64,000 nucleotides of DNA, from positions 58,380,304 to 58,444,303 of the forward strand of contig OY829537.1 of assembly GCA_963691705.1 (NCBI GenBank), in the 5' to 3' direction. The position numbers and the translations under genes are program-made. The notes beneath the pieces were generated by a model that was given only the letters and a program-made list of their open reading frames with translations, did not search any database and was not told the DNA's origin. Source of the DNA: Viola odorata (taxonomy: Eukaryota > Streptophyta > Magnoliopsida > Malpighiales > Violaceae). Shown piece after piece: positions 1 through 11,335 of the stretch. Every line of letters starts with the position of its first letter. Position 1 is the stretch's first letter.

Positions 1-129
1 GATGAATGTGTTGAGTCCGAGAGGGCAGCCAACCCAATCTTTCCAAATGTGCTTACCACGGGACCCCGAAAATAAGTTGATCACTTCAACCTTGTTGTCT
101 CTAATGAAAAAGCACAGGAAGTCAGAAAC

Positions 130-1779
130 ATGCAAGCTAAACGCCTCCAAGAAGTCCGTCTCCAAGGCGGTACATCCATCGAAAATCAACAGAGTCGTGG
201 CCTACTCTATTCTGAAGGGCCAACACCAAATGGCAAACCACTTGGTTCGGTGAGTGGAACGAAGCTTAATCAAGAGGTCACATCCGTTTCCCCCAACCAC
301 ACCCATTTTCTTCACTTTGTTGCAAGTACCAATCCTTCTCAACATCATACCATCTATAAACATGATGAGCAATAACTCAATGATGCATTAGAAGGTTTGG
401 CAAAACAACAAAGAGAGGAGCGATCATGAAGATGGCCACCTTATGGTGACCATTATGAACGACCCCAAGCACAGCGACTTGATGACAACATAAAAGATAT
501 CAAGGTGCAAATTCCATCCTTTTCCGGCACCACCGACCCTTCCAAGTATCTAAAATGGGAAGGAAAAATTGAAAGGATCTTTCAATGTCACCAATATTCC
601 GACAACAAAAAAATTAAGCTAGGCGCTATAGAGTTTTAGGGGTATGTTGTAAATTGGTGGGAGAAAATGAGAAGGGCAAGGGGAGAAGAACATGCCATCC
701 GTACTTGGGATGACATGAAAGTCATGATGCGAGAGAGGTTTGTGCCTTCTCATTACAAGCAAGATTTGCAGAATAAATTGCAAGGGCTCAAACAAGGTAC
801 CATGACAGTGGGAGAATATTACAACGAGCTAGAATCTCTCCTTACTGAGACTGAAACTGAAGAAGGTGAGGAGATTACCATGGCAAGATTTCTCAATGGA
901 CTGAATGAAAAGATCAAGTACAAGATTGAGTTGAAGGAGTTTGAACGCTTACAATCAATGCTCCATTTTGCATTAAAGGTGGAATCGCATACAACTGCAA
1001 AGAGGAACACCTTACCAAACCGAAACACTACCCAACCATATTCCTCCTCAAATAAACCACCATAGAAATCATTTCAACGTGACCAAACCCCTCCACCCAA
1101 ACTTGAAACTTCCGACCCAAAACCAGTCACTTCATACTACAAGAATACCCCTAATACTCCTCCACCGAGACCACCAAATGATCCACCTACAAATCCAAAC
1201 CACCCAAGAAGATCATCAACCGTTGAGTGCTACAAATGCCACGGGAGATGACATATCTCCTCCGAGTGTCCTAATCGTCATGTGATAGTGATCCGAGAAG
1301 GTCACTATGAAACCGAAAGTGAAGGAGAAACGGATGATGATGGGAAGGTAGAAGAAGCAGAAAATAGTGAGGAAGAAGTCATTCCACCCAAATGTATGAC
1401 CTTGACTATGAGGTGGCGCATGAATGTTTCCGCCAAGGTTGAAACCGAGAGTGAAACACCATGGGAACACCTCTTCCACACATCTAACGTTTCTTCTCTT
1501 CTACCAAATCCACATGTTTCTTTCTTACAGGAAATTGCAGATGATCCATCCAGTCATGGTTCCTTGTCATTCCTCCAATGCAACTACGCCAACGGGTATG
1601 TCCTCAACTTACCAAAAATGAATTCAAGGGCGAATCCTTTCAAAGGAGGAGGAGATGATATGATCATGGACACGTCTACAGAAAGCGTCGAGGCCATAGC
1701 GCCGCAAGAAAGCCGCGAAAATGAGAAGACTGTGTCTAGCGGTATGCCGCCAAATTCGAAGCGGAGCATTATCAATTGA
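130..1779 (+). pseudogene. A1 gag fused in frame to polyprotein tail, decayed
   Basis: One reading frame runs through the whole stretch, broken by about five stop codons (near 373, 427, 637, 1063 and 1249) but without an evident frameshift. It holds a Retrotrans_gag core (about 490-1000; motifs IPSFSGTTDP, NWWEKM, RERFVPSHY), a basic proline-rich stretch, and a CCHC zinc knuckle at about 1225-1275 whose central glycine codon has become TGA. After an acidic segment the frame passes HLFHT, which in relatives precedes protease, then an SLLPNPHVSFLQE-like piece of the protease-RT linker, then the tail motif NPFKGGGDD. Protease and pol are therefore deleted. The product would have been a structural protein of the virus-like particle. 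Confidence 0.75.
1642..1655 (+). other. Polypurine tract of A1
   Basis: Fourteen purines (AAAGGAGGAGGAGA) lie directly before the LTR start TGATATGATC. This is where plus-strand DNA synthesis would be primed. The same bases encode part of the NPFKGGGDD tail motif. Confidence 0.8.
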
Positions 1780-2353
1780 AGCAAACTAAGCAACATGCCG
1801 AGCCACCAGGCGCCATACCGCTAGGCCACTATTTTATTTACGAGTTATTTTACGTTTTGCCATTTTAAGCTCATTTTATGTAATAATATAAATAGCTAGT
1901 TTATTGCTTGTTTTCATTAGTTTAGAACATTGAGTGAAAATTGATTAAGTGAGTTTCTTCTCTCCTTTCACTCCTAAACTCTTTACCCATTATTTGGAAG
2001 GATTAGCTTGAGTTGAGTTTACTCCTCCCTAATCCCTCGTGGGAATTTATCATTGTAATCGTTTGAGTGTGTATCAATCTATCATTTGCCTACTAATCTT
2101 GCTACTGAATCTCCAAGCTTTCAAGTGTGAAATACATCCATTCATTCATCCAATCCAATCATACATAGTCACGGTAACATCCAATCCTTTCCTTGTGTCC
2201 ATCATCATTCTTCCTATCCACTACGCATATCCGAGTCTTTATATATATTTGTGTCGTCCTTCTTCCTTTTGTGTGTGACAACACTCGGACTAGATCCACC
2301 CATCAATAGCTCCATACTCTACGGTTCATTTAAAAATGAGCCAGAGCGTATCA
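1656..2353 (+). repeat. 3' LTR of A1 (698 bp)
   Basis: It begins TGATATGATC right after the polypurine tract and ends AGAGCGTATCA. A TATA box (TATAAATA) lies at 1887-1894, followed by the TGAGTGAAAATTG / CTCCTAAACTC segment also found in the LTRs at 8386-9598 and 59330-60430. The first 124 bp are still coding. No partner LTR lies in the window. Confidence 0.8.
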
Positions 2354-3873
2354 GCTGAGGATCCCCACCTCTCACGACTTCTTTCAAAATCCAAACTTCA
2401 AAAATAAAATATTACTAAAATAAATTGTTCGAATTCAAAAATAAATTAAAGATAGAATATTGTCTGTTCAAAATATGATCGGATCAGCATCCGAGAATCC
2501 ACTTGGCGAATGCTTCTGCTTTCCAGTCCAGTTACAGTTGTCGCTCCAGTCCTCACGCATCCTCGTGACTCCACACCCAGCACATCTCTAGCTTGACAAT
2601 CTTGGCCAAGCCTGCGACAAAGATTGCTCGATTCCCTAGTACAAGCTCCAAAGCTGGCATATCATCTATTATTTCCACCTCCGCGAATGTCTGCACAAGT
2701 GAGGAAATTTGACATAGTTTAAATAGTTTCACCACTCAATTTGCCATAATTAAATGGTAAAAACATGTGAAAATAATGACCAATCAAATCTCCCCACACT
2801 TAAACGATGCTTGCCCCTAAGCATGACTGACTCAACAAAATAAAACACACAAATAAAAATCAAGACTAATACTTGCACTCAACTGTTCACCCTTTTATCC
2901 CAGATATTTCAAACGCATCAGTTTCCAGATCTGACTTCCTTATTACCAAGGCCTACTCAATGCCCCAAGCATCCTTAATCCACATAACTAAAAATTCTAG
3001 GCACTCCTTGACAAAATCATGCAAATAAAGACAGACAACCATTATTTTCCTTTATTCCTTCCTATTTTTGACAACTGCTAATTTCTTTGCATAATCATAA
3101 GCCCTTAAAAACAATTTTAGGAGTGAATTGTTAATAGTTTCTTGAATATCACTGCTTACTGAGGCAGGGATATCAAGACAAGTGATTTATCAATTTCATT
3201 GATTTTTTTTCATCTCCTTATTATATTTTTTTTCAAACCAATTCTCTGGTCATTCTGACTTGTCGAGGAAAGAATACCAGAGCATAATGCAGCACTTCAG
3301 GGCTCAATTTTTTTTAATTCCTAGCAGTTTTGTGTCATCGGGATTTTTCAAGGCAAAAATAATGGTGACTAGTCCTAATTTTGCAGATGTTGGTGTTAAG
3401 CACTAAAACTTGTGGTTATATGTATTGATGATACTTAAAGAGTACCAGGATTTCATACTCTTATAAGCATTGAGTATGTTAACCCAATTTGCTTACCCTA
3501 GTAATATGGTCTAGGTCAATAGAGACTGAAACATTCTCATATCTAGATGAAAGGCAAACATGGAGTTAAGAGCAAGTGCAGTCCAGATTTTCTAAAGCAC
3601 ACAAAATATGAAATCCTAACTAGAAACACACAAAAAATGTGAACAAGAATCATGCACAAGAATCCTAAAAAAAAATATGCATCAAAGAAAAACACGCAAA
3701 ACACATATAAAAATGTATATACAATCAAGAAACACACAAAAACTCTCCCCACACTTGAATGACACATTGTCCTCAATGTGAGACAGAGTTTGACTTAAAA
3801 GAAAAGAAAAAGTATAAAAAGTAAAGGAAAATAAAAATAAAAAAATAAAAGAAAGAAACAACCTAGGGGCAGT
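2354..3873. other. AT-rich non-coding stretch, probable 3' part of a minus-strand Athila/Tat-type remnant
   Basis: No convincing gene is visible. On the minus strand there are two copies of the motif AAGTGTGGGGAGA, at about 2790-2805 and 3743-3756, each preceded by a related phrase (GGGGCAAGCATCGTTT, GGACAATGTGTCATTC). From memory, such a motif is typical of the non-coding zone after the last ORF of Athila/Tat elements, which fits the antisense ORF remnant just to the right. Confidence 0.45.
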
Positions 3874-4945
3874 TTAATTGGTAGGGTTGGATCCTGCCGT
3901 GAAGGGTACTATAGGTGGAGTTGGGTGTTGAGTCTTCTCTGAAGAGTCATCTGATGACTCCAAGCTGAAGTGGTCATCCACTTTACGATGTAGACTAGCC
4001 ATGGCTTTCTCTATCGCATGGAGGAGTGTGTGTTGATGAATGAGGGAATCCTCAATCTTCTTGAACTTGTATTCTTGCGTATCGAGCATTTTTTAGAGTT
4101 GGTCTTTTGCTGCTCGTGGAAAAATTTCTAGTTATCCACAAAGATCTGCAACATGGCTTGTTGTTGCTCAAGGAGGGTTTGGGCCCATTGTGGCATTTCT
4201 AGCTCTTCTTCTTGCTTGGAGTCAGTTGCATCATTTTGGCCACTGACTTGGCCAAGATTAGCTGCTGGGTTTGCATCAGTTTTTTTTTCTTGCGAAGACT
4301 CATCTTCTGGGATCTTGACTAGCTTAAGCTTGAAATCGCCTTGATACTTCTTCCTAAAGATGTGGTCTTCGGCGGGTGTGAAACCTACATTAAAGCACAC
4401 AAAGACTTTTTCCAAGTGGGAGTGTCCCATCTGGTCAAAAGCCTTAAGATCCATGATTTTCACACCATAACATTCATGCAATTTAGCAGAACCCAAATCT
4501 AAACCCCTCGCAGACATAGCAAGTTTTGAGATTAAAGTCCCCATTATGAGCTTAGCCACTGGTTCACAGGCTTGAATCTATCTAACTATCCAATAGCCTA
4601 AGTTAACACATTTTCCATGCAATATACACCACAGCAGAAACACTTCAAGTTAGATATATTCACAGAAATAATTGTTTTACCAGAAAGATTAATGGACAGA
4701 ATCCGTTTGAGAATCCTCAAAGTAGGATCTCTAATCTTATGGGATTTAGCATTTTTATCAAACTTGATGTTCTGGTCTCCTGTGAGTTCTTTATGTATAA
4801 AATACACACTATCAAAAACAAAAAAGAGATTTAAGGAAATGGGTTGCGGATCGTTCGGATTGCTTCGGATTTCCAACAATCTGACGATAGAAATCCGAAA
4901 ATGTTCGAATTCCAAAACTCTCTCCGATCTTGGATCTAAAATCAT
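3874..4945 (-). pseudogene. Remnant of Athila/Tat-type 'putative plant transposon protein' ORF
   Basis: Reading down from 4945, the minus strand gives IRDPTLRILKRILSINLSGK, then after stops AKLIMGTLISKLAMSARGLD and LEKVFVCFNVGFTPAEDH, a charged stretch, WAQTLLEQQQAMLQIFVDN, and finally a glutamine- and histidine-rich tail at 4089-3874. This order resembles the extra ORF of Athila/Tat retrotransposons (the plant transposon protein domain), whose function is unknown. Several stops and a frame change show it is dead. The upstream end is replaced at about 4870 by a GGATC/ATCCGA-rich stretch of unknown origin that leads into element A2. Confidence 0.55.
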
Positions 4946-5565
4946 TCAGATTCTGATCGAATCCTTGAGCTCGGATCAGATCGGTCAAATTCACCGATCC
5001 GAACTCACACCTAACCTTGGTATTGAGAAGAAGTCTCAAGCTAAGGTTGAAGCCGAATATGAAGAGCACATAGAAAACCTTTTCCACTCACAGTGTGAAA
5101 TTAATGATAAGATAACCTCTCTTATTGTTGATAATGAGAGTACTGTAGATGCGACAAGCCACCTTTTAGTTCACAAGCTCAATTTCCAAACCTTGCCATA
5201 CCCCAAACCATACTCTTTGCATTGGTTTAATGATGACAACGAATTAAAGGTCAAAAAGAAAGTTCTAGTTGCCTTTAAAATGGGTTGATATGAAGATGAA
5301 AGGCTATGTGACGTGGTTCCTATGGATGCAAGGCATATTTTATTGGGTTGCCCATGGCAATTTGATCGTTGGGTGGTGCATGATGATCGTACCAATAAAA
5401 TTCACTTGACTCACCTTGGAAAGAAGTTCAATATTCCACCTCTTTCACCTGCACAAGTCCGAGAGGACCAACGACACATGGAAAAAGAGAGTGTGGAGTT
5501 CCATTTGATGAGAAAAATGAGAGAAAAGTGTGGAGTGAAGAATGTGAGTCATGAGTTAAAAACAC

Positions 5566-5588
5566 ACCATGAAAGAAGTAAGCATGGT
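5566..5588 (+). other. Linker stem-loop 1 of A2
   Basis: Stem ACCATG/CATGGT with 11-base loop AAAGAAGTAAG. It is one of a family of stem-loops in the protease-RT linker of six elements of this window; the coding sense is HERSKHG. Confidence 0.6.
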
Positions 5589-5641
5589 AAGCCGAATGAA
5601 AGTGAGCGAGAGAGGAAAGTAAGGAAAGAGTTGAATACACG

Positions 5642-5662
5642 CCATGACAAAAGCAAGCATGG
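5642..5662 (+). other. Linker stem-loop 2 of A2
   Basis: Stem CCATG/CATGG with 11-base loop ACAAAAGCAAG, about 70 bases after the first copy. The coding sense is HDKSKHG. Confidence 0.6.
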
Positions 5663-8385
5663 AAGAGAGGGTGAGCCTAAACACTTGAGCATATTAGTGA
5701 GGGGAAAGGATGTGAGACAAGCGTGTTTGACTAACAAAATGTGTCTTGTGATTCAGTACAAAGCGCATTGTTTAAATGTTCCTACTAACACCCCTTCTTC
5801 TCTACCTAGTCAAATTGTTTCACTCTTACAGGAGTACAAGGACGTATTTTCAGCCAAAATGCCTAGCGGCCTTCCTCCCATCCGCGAGATAAAGCACAAA
5901 ATTAACTTTGTGCTCGACGCGGCCTTACCCAATTGACCGGCCTACCGATGCAACCCCAAGGAGATGAAAGAGCTCCAAAGGCAAGTTGAGGAGTTGATGA
6001 GCAAGGGCTTCATTAGGGAAAGTATGTCTAAGAAGAATGGCTCGTGGCGAATGTGTGTTAATTGCCGAGCCATCAACAAGAGCACCGTGAGGTATAGGCA
6101 CCCTATACCACACCTTGATGACATACTTGACGAGCTAAGCGGTAGTAAAGTGTACTCCAAGATAGACCTCATGAGCGGCTACCACCAAATACGAATACAC
6201 GAAGGTGACGAGTGGAAAACCACCTTCAAGACTAAGCACAGTTTGTATGAATGGATGGTAATGTCATTCGGTCTATTCAATGCTCCTAGTACATTCATGA
6301 GATTAATGAACTATGTCTTGCGTGACTTCTTTGGTAAATATGTTTTTTGTTTATTTTGATGATATACTTGTGTATAGTCCTCTTAATGAGCATGTGTTTC
6401 ATTTGTGCACCATACTTGACACTTTGCGCACACACAAACTATATGCTAAACTTGTCAAGTGCAAATTTTGCTTGGACTGTGTACACTTTCTTGGCTTTTT
6501 TGTCAGTGTAAATGGTGTACAAGTTGATGAGGACAAAGTGAAAGCCATCTGAGTGTGGCCAAGTCCCAAGAATGTTAGTAAAGTGAGGTCTTTCCATGGA
6601 CTTGCAAGTTTTTACTACTGCTTGTATCTAACTTCTCAATGATAATCGCACCACTCAATGAACTTACCAAGAAGAATATGGCTTTTGAGTGGGGAGATAG
6701 ACAAGCCGCGTCATTCAAAGAACTTAAGGAGAGACTCATGCATTTACCCGTACTAGCCCTACCGGACTTCACCAAAGTATTTGAACTAGAATATGATGCT
6801 AGCGGCATTGGCATAGGGGTTGTTCTAACCCAAGAAGGTCGTCCAATTGCATATTTTAGTGAGAAGTTAAGTGGTACATAACTCAACTACTTAACGTATG
6901 ACCGAGAGCTTTATGCCTTACTAAGAGCGCTTATGCTATAGGAGCATTATTTGCTACCGAATCAATTTGTCATCCACACAGACCACTTTAGCTTGAAATT
7001 CCTTCAAGGCCAAGAGAAGCTAAACAAATGGCACGCGAAGTGGATGGAGTTCATTGAAGCATTCTCGTACACCATTAAGTACAAATAAGGCAAGGAGAAT
7101 GTAGTCACCGACGCACTCTCAAGAAGGTACGCTCTCTTGAACTCTCGTGATGCACAAATCTTTGGCTTCTCCCACTTGATTAAATTGTATGAAAATGATG
7201 AGGACTTTCTTGACATCTATGCTGCATGTGCACGCGGATCACACTTACACTTCTTTCGGTGTAACAACTTTTTGTTTAAGCATGATAGACTTTGCATACC
7301 TCATTTTAGCATTCGAGGATTGCTTATTTTGGAAGCTCATTGTGGAGCCCTGAGTGGACATTTTGGTATTTCCAAAACCTTACATGGGCTTAAATCACAT
7401 TTCTTTTGGCCAAAAATGCAAGTTGATGTGACTACAATTGTAAATCGATGCATTGTGTGCAAGAAAGCTAAATTTACCTCCAAACATCATGCGGTCTACA
7501 TGCCCCTTCCCATTCCTCAATGCCCATGGGTAGATTTATCTATGGATTTTGTATTAAGCTTGCCTAAGTCACGACATGGTAATGACTCTATCTTTGTTAT
7601 TGTTGATCATTTCTGAAAAAATGGCATGTTTCATACCGTATGCCAAAACTTATGATACAACCCATATTGCACATTTATTCTTCCAACATGTTGTGTGCAT
7701 CCATGGCATGCCTAAAAGCATTATGAGCGATAGGGACACCAAATTTTTAAGCCAATTTTGGCAGACCGTATGGGCGAAGTTAGGCACTAAACTCTTCTTC
7801 TTCACCACTTGTCATCTAGAAATGGATGGGCAAACGAAGGTGGTAAATAGGACTTTAGGTTCACTACTTCGGGTAATGGTTACTAAACATGGATTAAAAT
7901 GGGAGGAATGTCTTACTTTTGCTGAATTTGCCTATAATCATGTGCACCACTCTTCTATTGGGTTTTCTCCTTTTGAGGTGGTATATGGGTTCAAACCCTT
8001 AACCCCTCTTAACCTCTTACCTTTACCCGTAAGCTCTCTTAAGTGTGTAGATGGGAATGCCAAAATATCAAAAGCATAAATATCTGTGAGACTAGCAAAC
8101 GCAACAAAGGCAGTACACCCATCTCCTTTGAACCGGGGCAATGAGTTTGGCTTCATTGGCGCAGAGAGCATTTTCCTCACCATCGGCAAGGAAAATTAAG
8201 TCCAAGAGGCGACGACCTTTCCAAATCCTCACAAAATCAATGATAACATTTATATCATCGACTTTCCAAGTGAGTATGGCTCCATTAGTAACTCATTCAA
8301 TGTTAATGACTTGTCACTTTTATGCAGAACATGAGGAGCCTAAGGATATAGATTCGAGGTTGAATCCTTCCGAATGGGAAGGAGA

Positions 8386-9598
8386 TGATGCGATCATGGA
8401 TGCGCCTACCTTGGACACCACGCTGCGAGGACCAATCACCCGGAGCATGACAAAGAAACTAGAACTTTGGTTCGAGGTCGAGATGAGTAAGAAGCCTCCC
8501 CAAGTCGAGAATTGAGTCTTAATGGTGATTGAGCACCGTACCGGGAGCCCAAGGCCGAGTGCAGACCTATCAGAAACCCTAGGTGAGGCCCGCGCCAACC
8601 CTAGGTCACATGTGCACAATACCGAGAAAACCCTTGGCCACCCATCGTAAAACTCTTGCTTTGGCCGGAAGAGCCACGAGGACCTCTCGCAAGTCTCATG
8701 CCATAGTTGGCCTACACATGAAGTCATCTTGCATCTATTACAGCCCTCGCATGCCTCATGCCTATCGCAGCCAACGCATGAAGGTCTCTCGCATCAATCC
8801 CGCGGAAGTCATGAATCCCTCTCGTGCGCTTCGCATCCAACGCTGGCCTCATGCCCTAATCGGTTGGACCACGACGAATCCTTGCAACAAGCCATGAGGT
8901 CACCCGCGCAAACCCTAGCAACCTATAAAGACGTACGGCCAGCTCCCGAAGACACGACCGAGCCCATCATGAGCCAAGATCACTTTTACCACTCCAAGTG
9001 GGCCTAAAAAGCTCATCAGTAAGGCCATGGCCTCTACCATTAAGGTCGCGTCTAAGGGCAAGAACCATCACAAGGCCACCTTTTGTAACTTAAGTATAAA
9101 AGCACTTAGCTATTATTCTCATTATTTTAGATATTTTGAGTGAATTTGTAGAGTGAGAATACTCCTTCTTCACACTAAACTCCTCTTGTAGAATTCTAAG
9201 CCTGATGGTGCTTTGAATCTTCAGAAATAAAATACAAACCATCATTTTGTAATTTATGACGTTTTTGTGTAATCATTTGCAAGCCGACCTTGCAAATGAT
9301 TGTGTGTTGTTATTGTATGCTCCGTGTACTATTTTCTTCTGAGTGTTCTCCAAGTATTCAAGTGTGTTGCAACATTCTTCATTGTGTTCAACCTTGCCTT
9401 GATTCCATCCGTGTATCTCTCGGTAACATCTTACTTTCTCTTTTGTCTTCCATTACTCCTTCCCGCTGCCTATCCGTGTATTCCTTTCATTTTTGTTTGT
9501 GCTTGCATTCCTTGTTGGTTGTGTGGTAGACTCTCGGGCTAGGTCCTCTCAAGCTCCATATATCATTCGGCCTACTCACCCTAAGTCGGACCATATCA
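8386..9598 (+). repeat. 3' LTR of A2 (1213 bp)
   Basis: It starts TGATGCGATC directly after a purine tract at 8372-8385 and ends CCATATCA. A TATA box (TATAAAAG) lies at 9095-9102, followed by the family-typical TGAGTGAATTTGTAGAGTG and CACACTAAACTCCTC segments. The polyprotein frame continues 130 bp into the LTR. The following 205 bp (9599-9803) contain repeated GGCCC-type words and no gene. Confidence 0.8.
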
Positions 9599-9803
9599 GG
9601 CTTAGGCCATGTAAAAGTTGGCCCTCTTAAGGCCCGACTCGGCCCGCCTCAATTTTTACAAGGCTTAGAGAAAGTAGGCCCGAGCTCGACCCAACCCGTC
9701 CAATTAGTAGGTCTAGTGTCTAGGTGCCATTTGGGGTAACGGAGAAAAGTTGAGGGTAAGCTGGACTAATAGGTAGATTTGTTAGGTGCTATTTTGGTAT
9801 TAG

Positions 9804-10610
9804 TGATATGGTTCAGCCTCTGATTTGGAGAAGAAGAATGGATTGAAGGAAGCCTCGGATCTAGTCCCCTTGTAAGAGGTTGGTTGCTGGTTCGGATGAA
9901 GGTATTTTAGGAGTTTCAATGGAGTATTTAAGGTGTTTCAATGGAGTTTTTAGTGCAGTGGAATAATGGAGTGATGAGTAGAGATGTATTGAAGGTGTAC
10001 ATGTATCTAACTTGCAAATAGAGAAGACCCTCTTTGCAACAAGGCAAAGCAACCCTTCTATGGAACTTACAAGGATATCCTGACAATGGCCAACCCTCTC
10101 ACTAACTAGAGTGAGCAACCCGGCTTGATGAACAAGAAGAGAGTAGCTGCTGGTTTTAGGAACCCTAAAATTAATCCTAACTTAACCTAAATTAACTTAA
10201 AACTAATTGGCCTTAGAAAGATTCACTCAAAACAAAGACCAGCTATAAAAGCGTCTATGCCCTACTATTTATAGCTGAATATTTATTACATCAAGACACC
10301 TAAACTACCCTTGGACAAAGGGGCTTGAGAAGCTTGGCCTTGGCAGCAATGAAGATGGGCTTGGCCATGGGCTCGGCCAAGGGCTCGGACACGGGCTCGA
10401 CACTCGGACATGGGCTCGGCCAGGGGCTCGAACATGGGCTCGGCTACTGGCTCACGGCTTGGAAGATAGGCCATGCTGGAGGTCTTTCCCGTGCAATGTG
10501 CGCGGGCTAAACGGAGGCTGTCATGGTTTGCTAGGGTTGGCGTGGCAATGTTCAAGGTGTGCGCGGCCAACTCATGAACCCGTGTTCCTAGAGCATTCGT
10601 GCTCGTATCA
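9804..10610 (-). repeat. 3' LTR of B (807 bp)
   Basis: On the plus strand it reads TGATATGGTTCAGCC...GCTCGTATCA. The minus strand carries a TATA box (TATAAATAG, 10273-10265). A stretch at about 10340-10460 is built from GGGCTCGGcca/GGGCTCGGaca units of about 12 bp. The polyprotein frame enters the LTR by 325 bp. Confidence 0.85.
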
Positions 10611-10625
10611 TCTCCTCCCCTTTCG
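10611..10625 (-). other. Polypurine tract of B
   Basis: The minus strand reads CGAAAGGGGAGGAGA directly before the LTR start TGATACGAGC. The bases also encode the ERGGDD tail motif. Confidence 0.8.
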
Positions 10626-11310
10626 AGGAGATTCGTCCTCGAATCTGGAGGTGAGAACATCACGAACGCTGCAAGACAAATATTGGGCAGCCACTTGAAA
10701 ATCCAAAACAGCATTTGGGCCAATGGTGCGCGATGGAGTTTAACCACCGAAGATGCAGTGTACCTGTTACCTACACAAGCGCATAGAAATAAGGAACAAG
10801 TGTATGAGTCTATGGGGGTAATCATTGGAAACCTATACTCATGCGTAATGACAAAGAATCCAACAAAAGGACATTCAATGCGAGAGGGGTTTAGAGCATG
10901 AATTGAGCCATAAGATGAAGGTATGTGTGAATGTGATGGCTCCCTATGTGAAAAGGGGTCATGATAGGATGTAGCACAAACAAAACGAACATGTAACATT
11001 TTATCCAAGGCATACGTGAGTTAAAAAGGTTTACAAGAGAAAGGGATAGAAGGTGTAAACCTTAGTGAAGGTACGTATAGCAAGGCCTTGATCAACACTT
11101 CCGTAGGGTCATCCGCCAAAGCTAGCACAAAATCCGATGTAACACTAGAAGGATAGGGGTTAGTGTTAGTGAAATCCAAGTAAGGATCTGCTAAGCTCTC
11201 CACACTCCTTACGGCACATAAGCTCACTTTTTTGGGTGCCATTCGCTCACTGTTTTCACTCTCAAGCTCACTAACGTGCGTGCTATTTTTAAAACATGTG
11301 TTTTCACTCG

Positions 11311-11335
11311 GTACAAGCTCACTGTTTTCATGTAC
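11311..11335 (-). other. Linker stem-loop of B
   Basis: On the minus strand GTACATG and CTTGTAC pair with one mismatch around the 11-base loop AAAACAGTGAG. It is the same structure as in A2, C, D1, D2 and E, with an extended stem. Confidence 0.5.

Larger units (their letters stand above)
1..2353 (+). mobile_element. Element A1: internally deleted CRM-like Ty3/gypsy retrotransposon, 5' part outside window
   Basis: A gag frame starting before or near the window edge runs into a polyprotein tail and a 3' LTR at 1656-2353. The LTR has the TGATA...TATCA ends seen in the other elements here. Protease, RT, RNase H and integrase are missing: the gag text breaks near 1480, a short piece resembling the protease-RT linker follows, and the tail appears at about 1620. 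The assignment to the CRM clade of chromoviruses is inferred from gag motifs, absence of a chromodomain, and coding sequence that continues through the polypurine tract into the LTR. The same LTR family occurs at 8386-9598 and 59330-60430. Confidence 0.8.
5025..8515 (+). pseudogene. A2 protease-RT-RNase H-integrase polyprotein, decayed
   Basis: Protease: SLIVDNESTVDATS, where the usual D-S/N-G triad has become D-N-E, then HILLGCPWQFDR. The protease-RT linker at 5460-5760 carries two stem-loops. RT runs about 5950-6560 ([33 protein letters not shown]); the bases for about ten residues before KKNGSWRM are lost, and there is a frameshift near 6345. RNase H (YDASGIGIGVVL, HTDHFS) lies about 6780-7120. 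Integrase, 7300-7970, keeps the HHCC zinc arm, the D-D-E signatures ([20 protein letters not shown]) and the [13 protein letters not shown] block. The C-terminal part is scrambled, but the tail DSRLNPSEWEGDD and the GPITRSMTKKL motif are readable to 8515. Confidence 0.85.
5025..9598 (+). mobile_element. Element A2: CRM-like Ty3/gypsy element, 5' truncated
   Basis: Homology to the other elements begins inside the region between zinc knuckle and protease (motif AKVEAEYEEHIENLFHSQ) and continues through protease, RT, RNase H, integrase and tail to a 3' LTR at 8386-9598. The 5' LTR, leader and gag are missing, so no target duplication can be scored. Its LTR family is that of A1 and D1/D2. Confidence 0.85.

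Noticed and set aside
8583..9007. Frames of about 90-105 residues in the A2 LTR
   Set aside because: They lie in the LTR body after the tail stop, overlap one another and show no conserved motif.
9599..9803. GGCCC-rich words between A2 and B as a transposon end
   Set aside because: No inverted partner, target duplication or ORF could be found.
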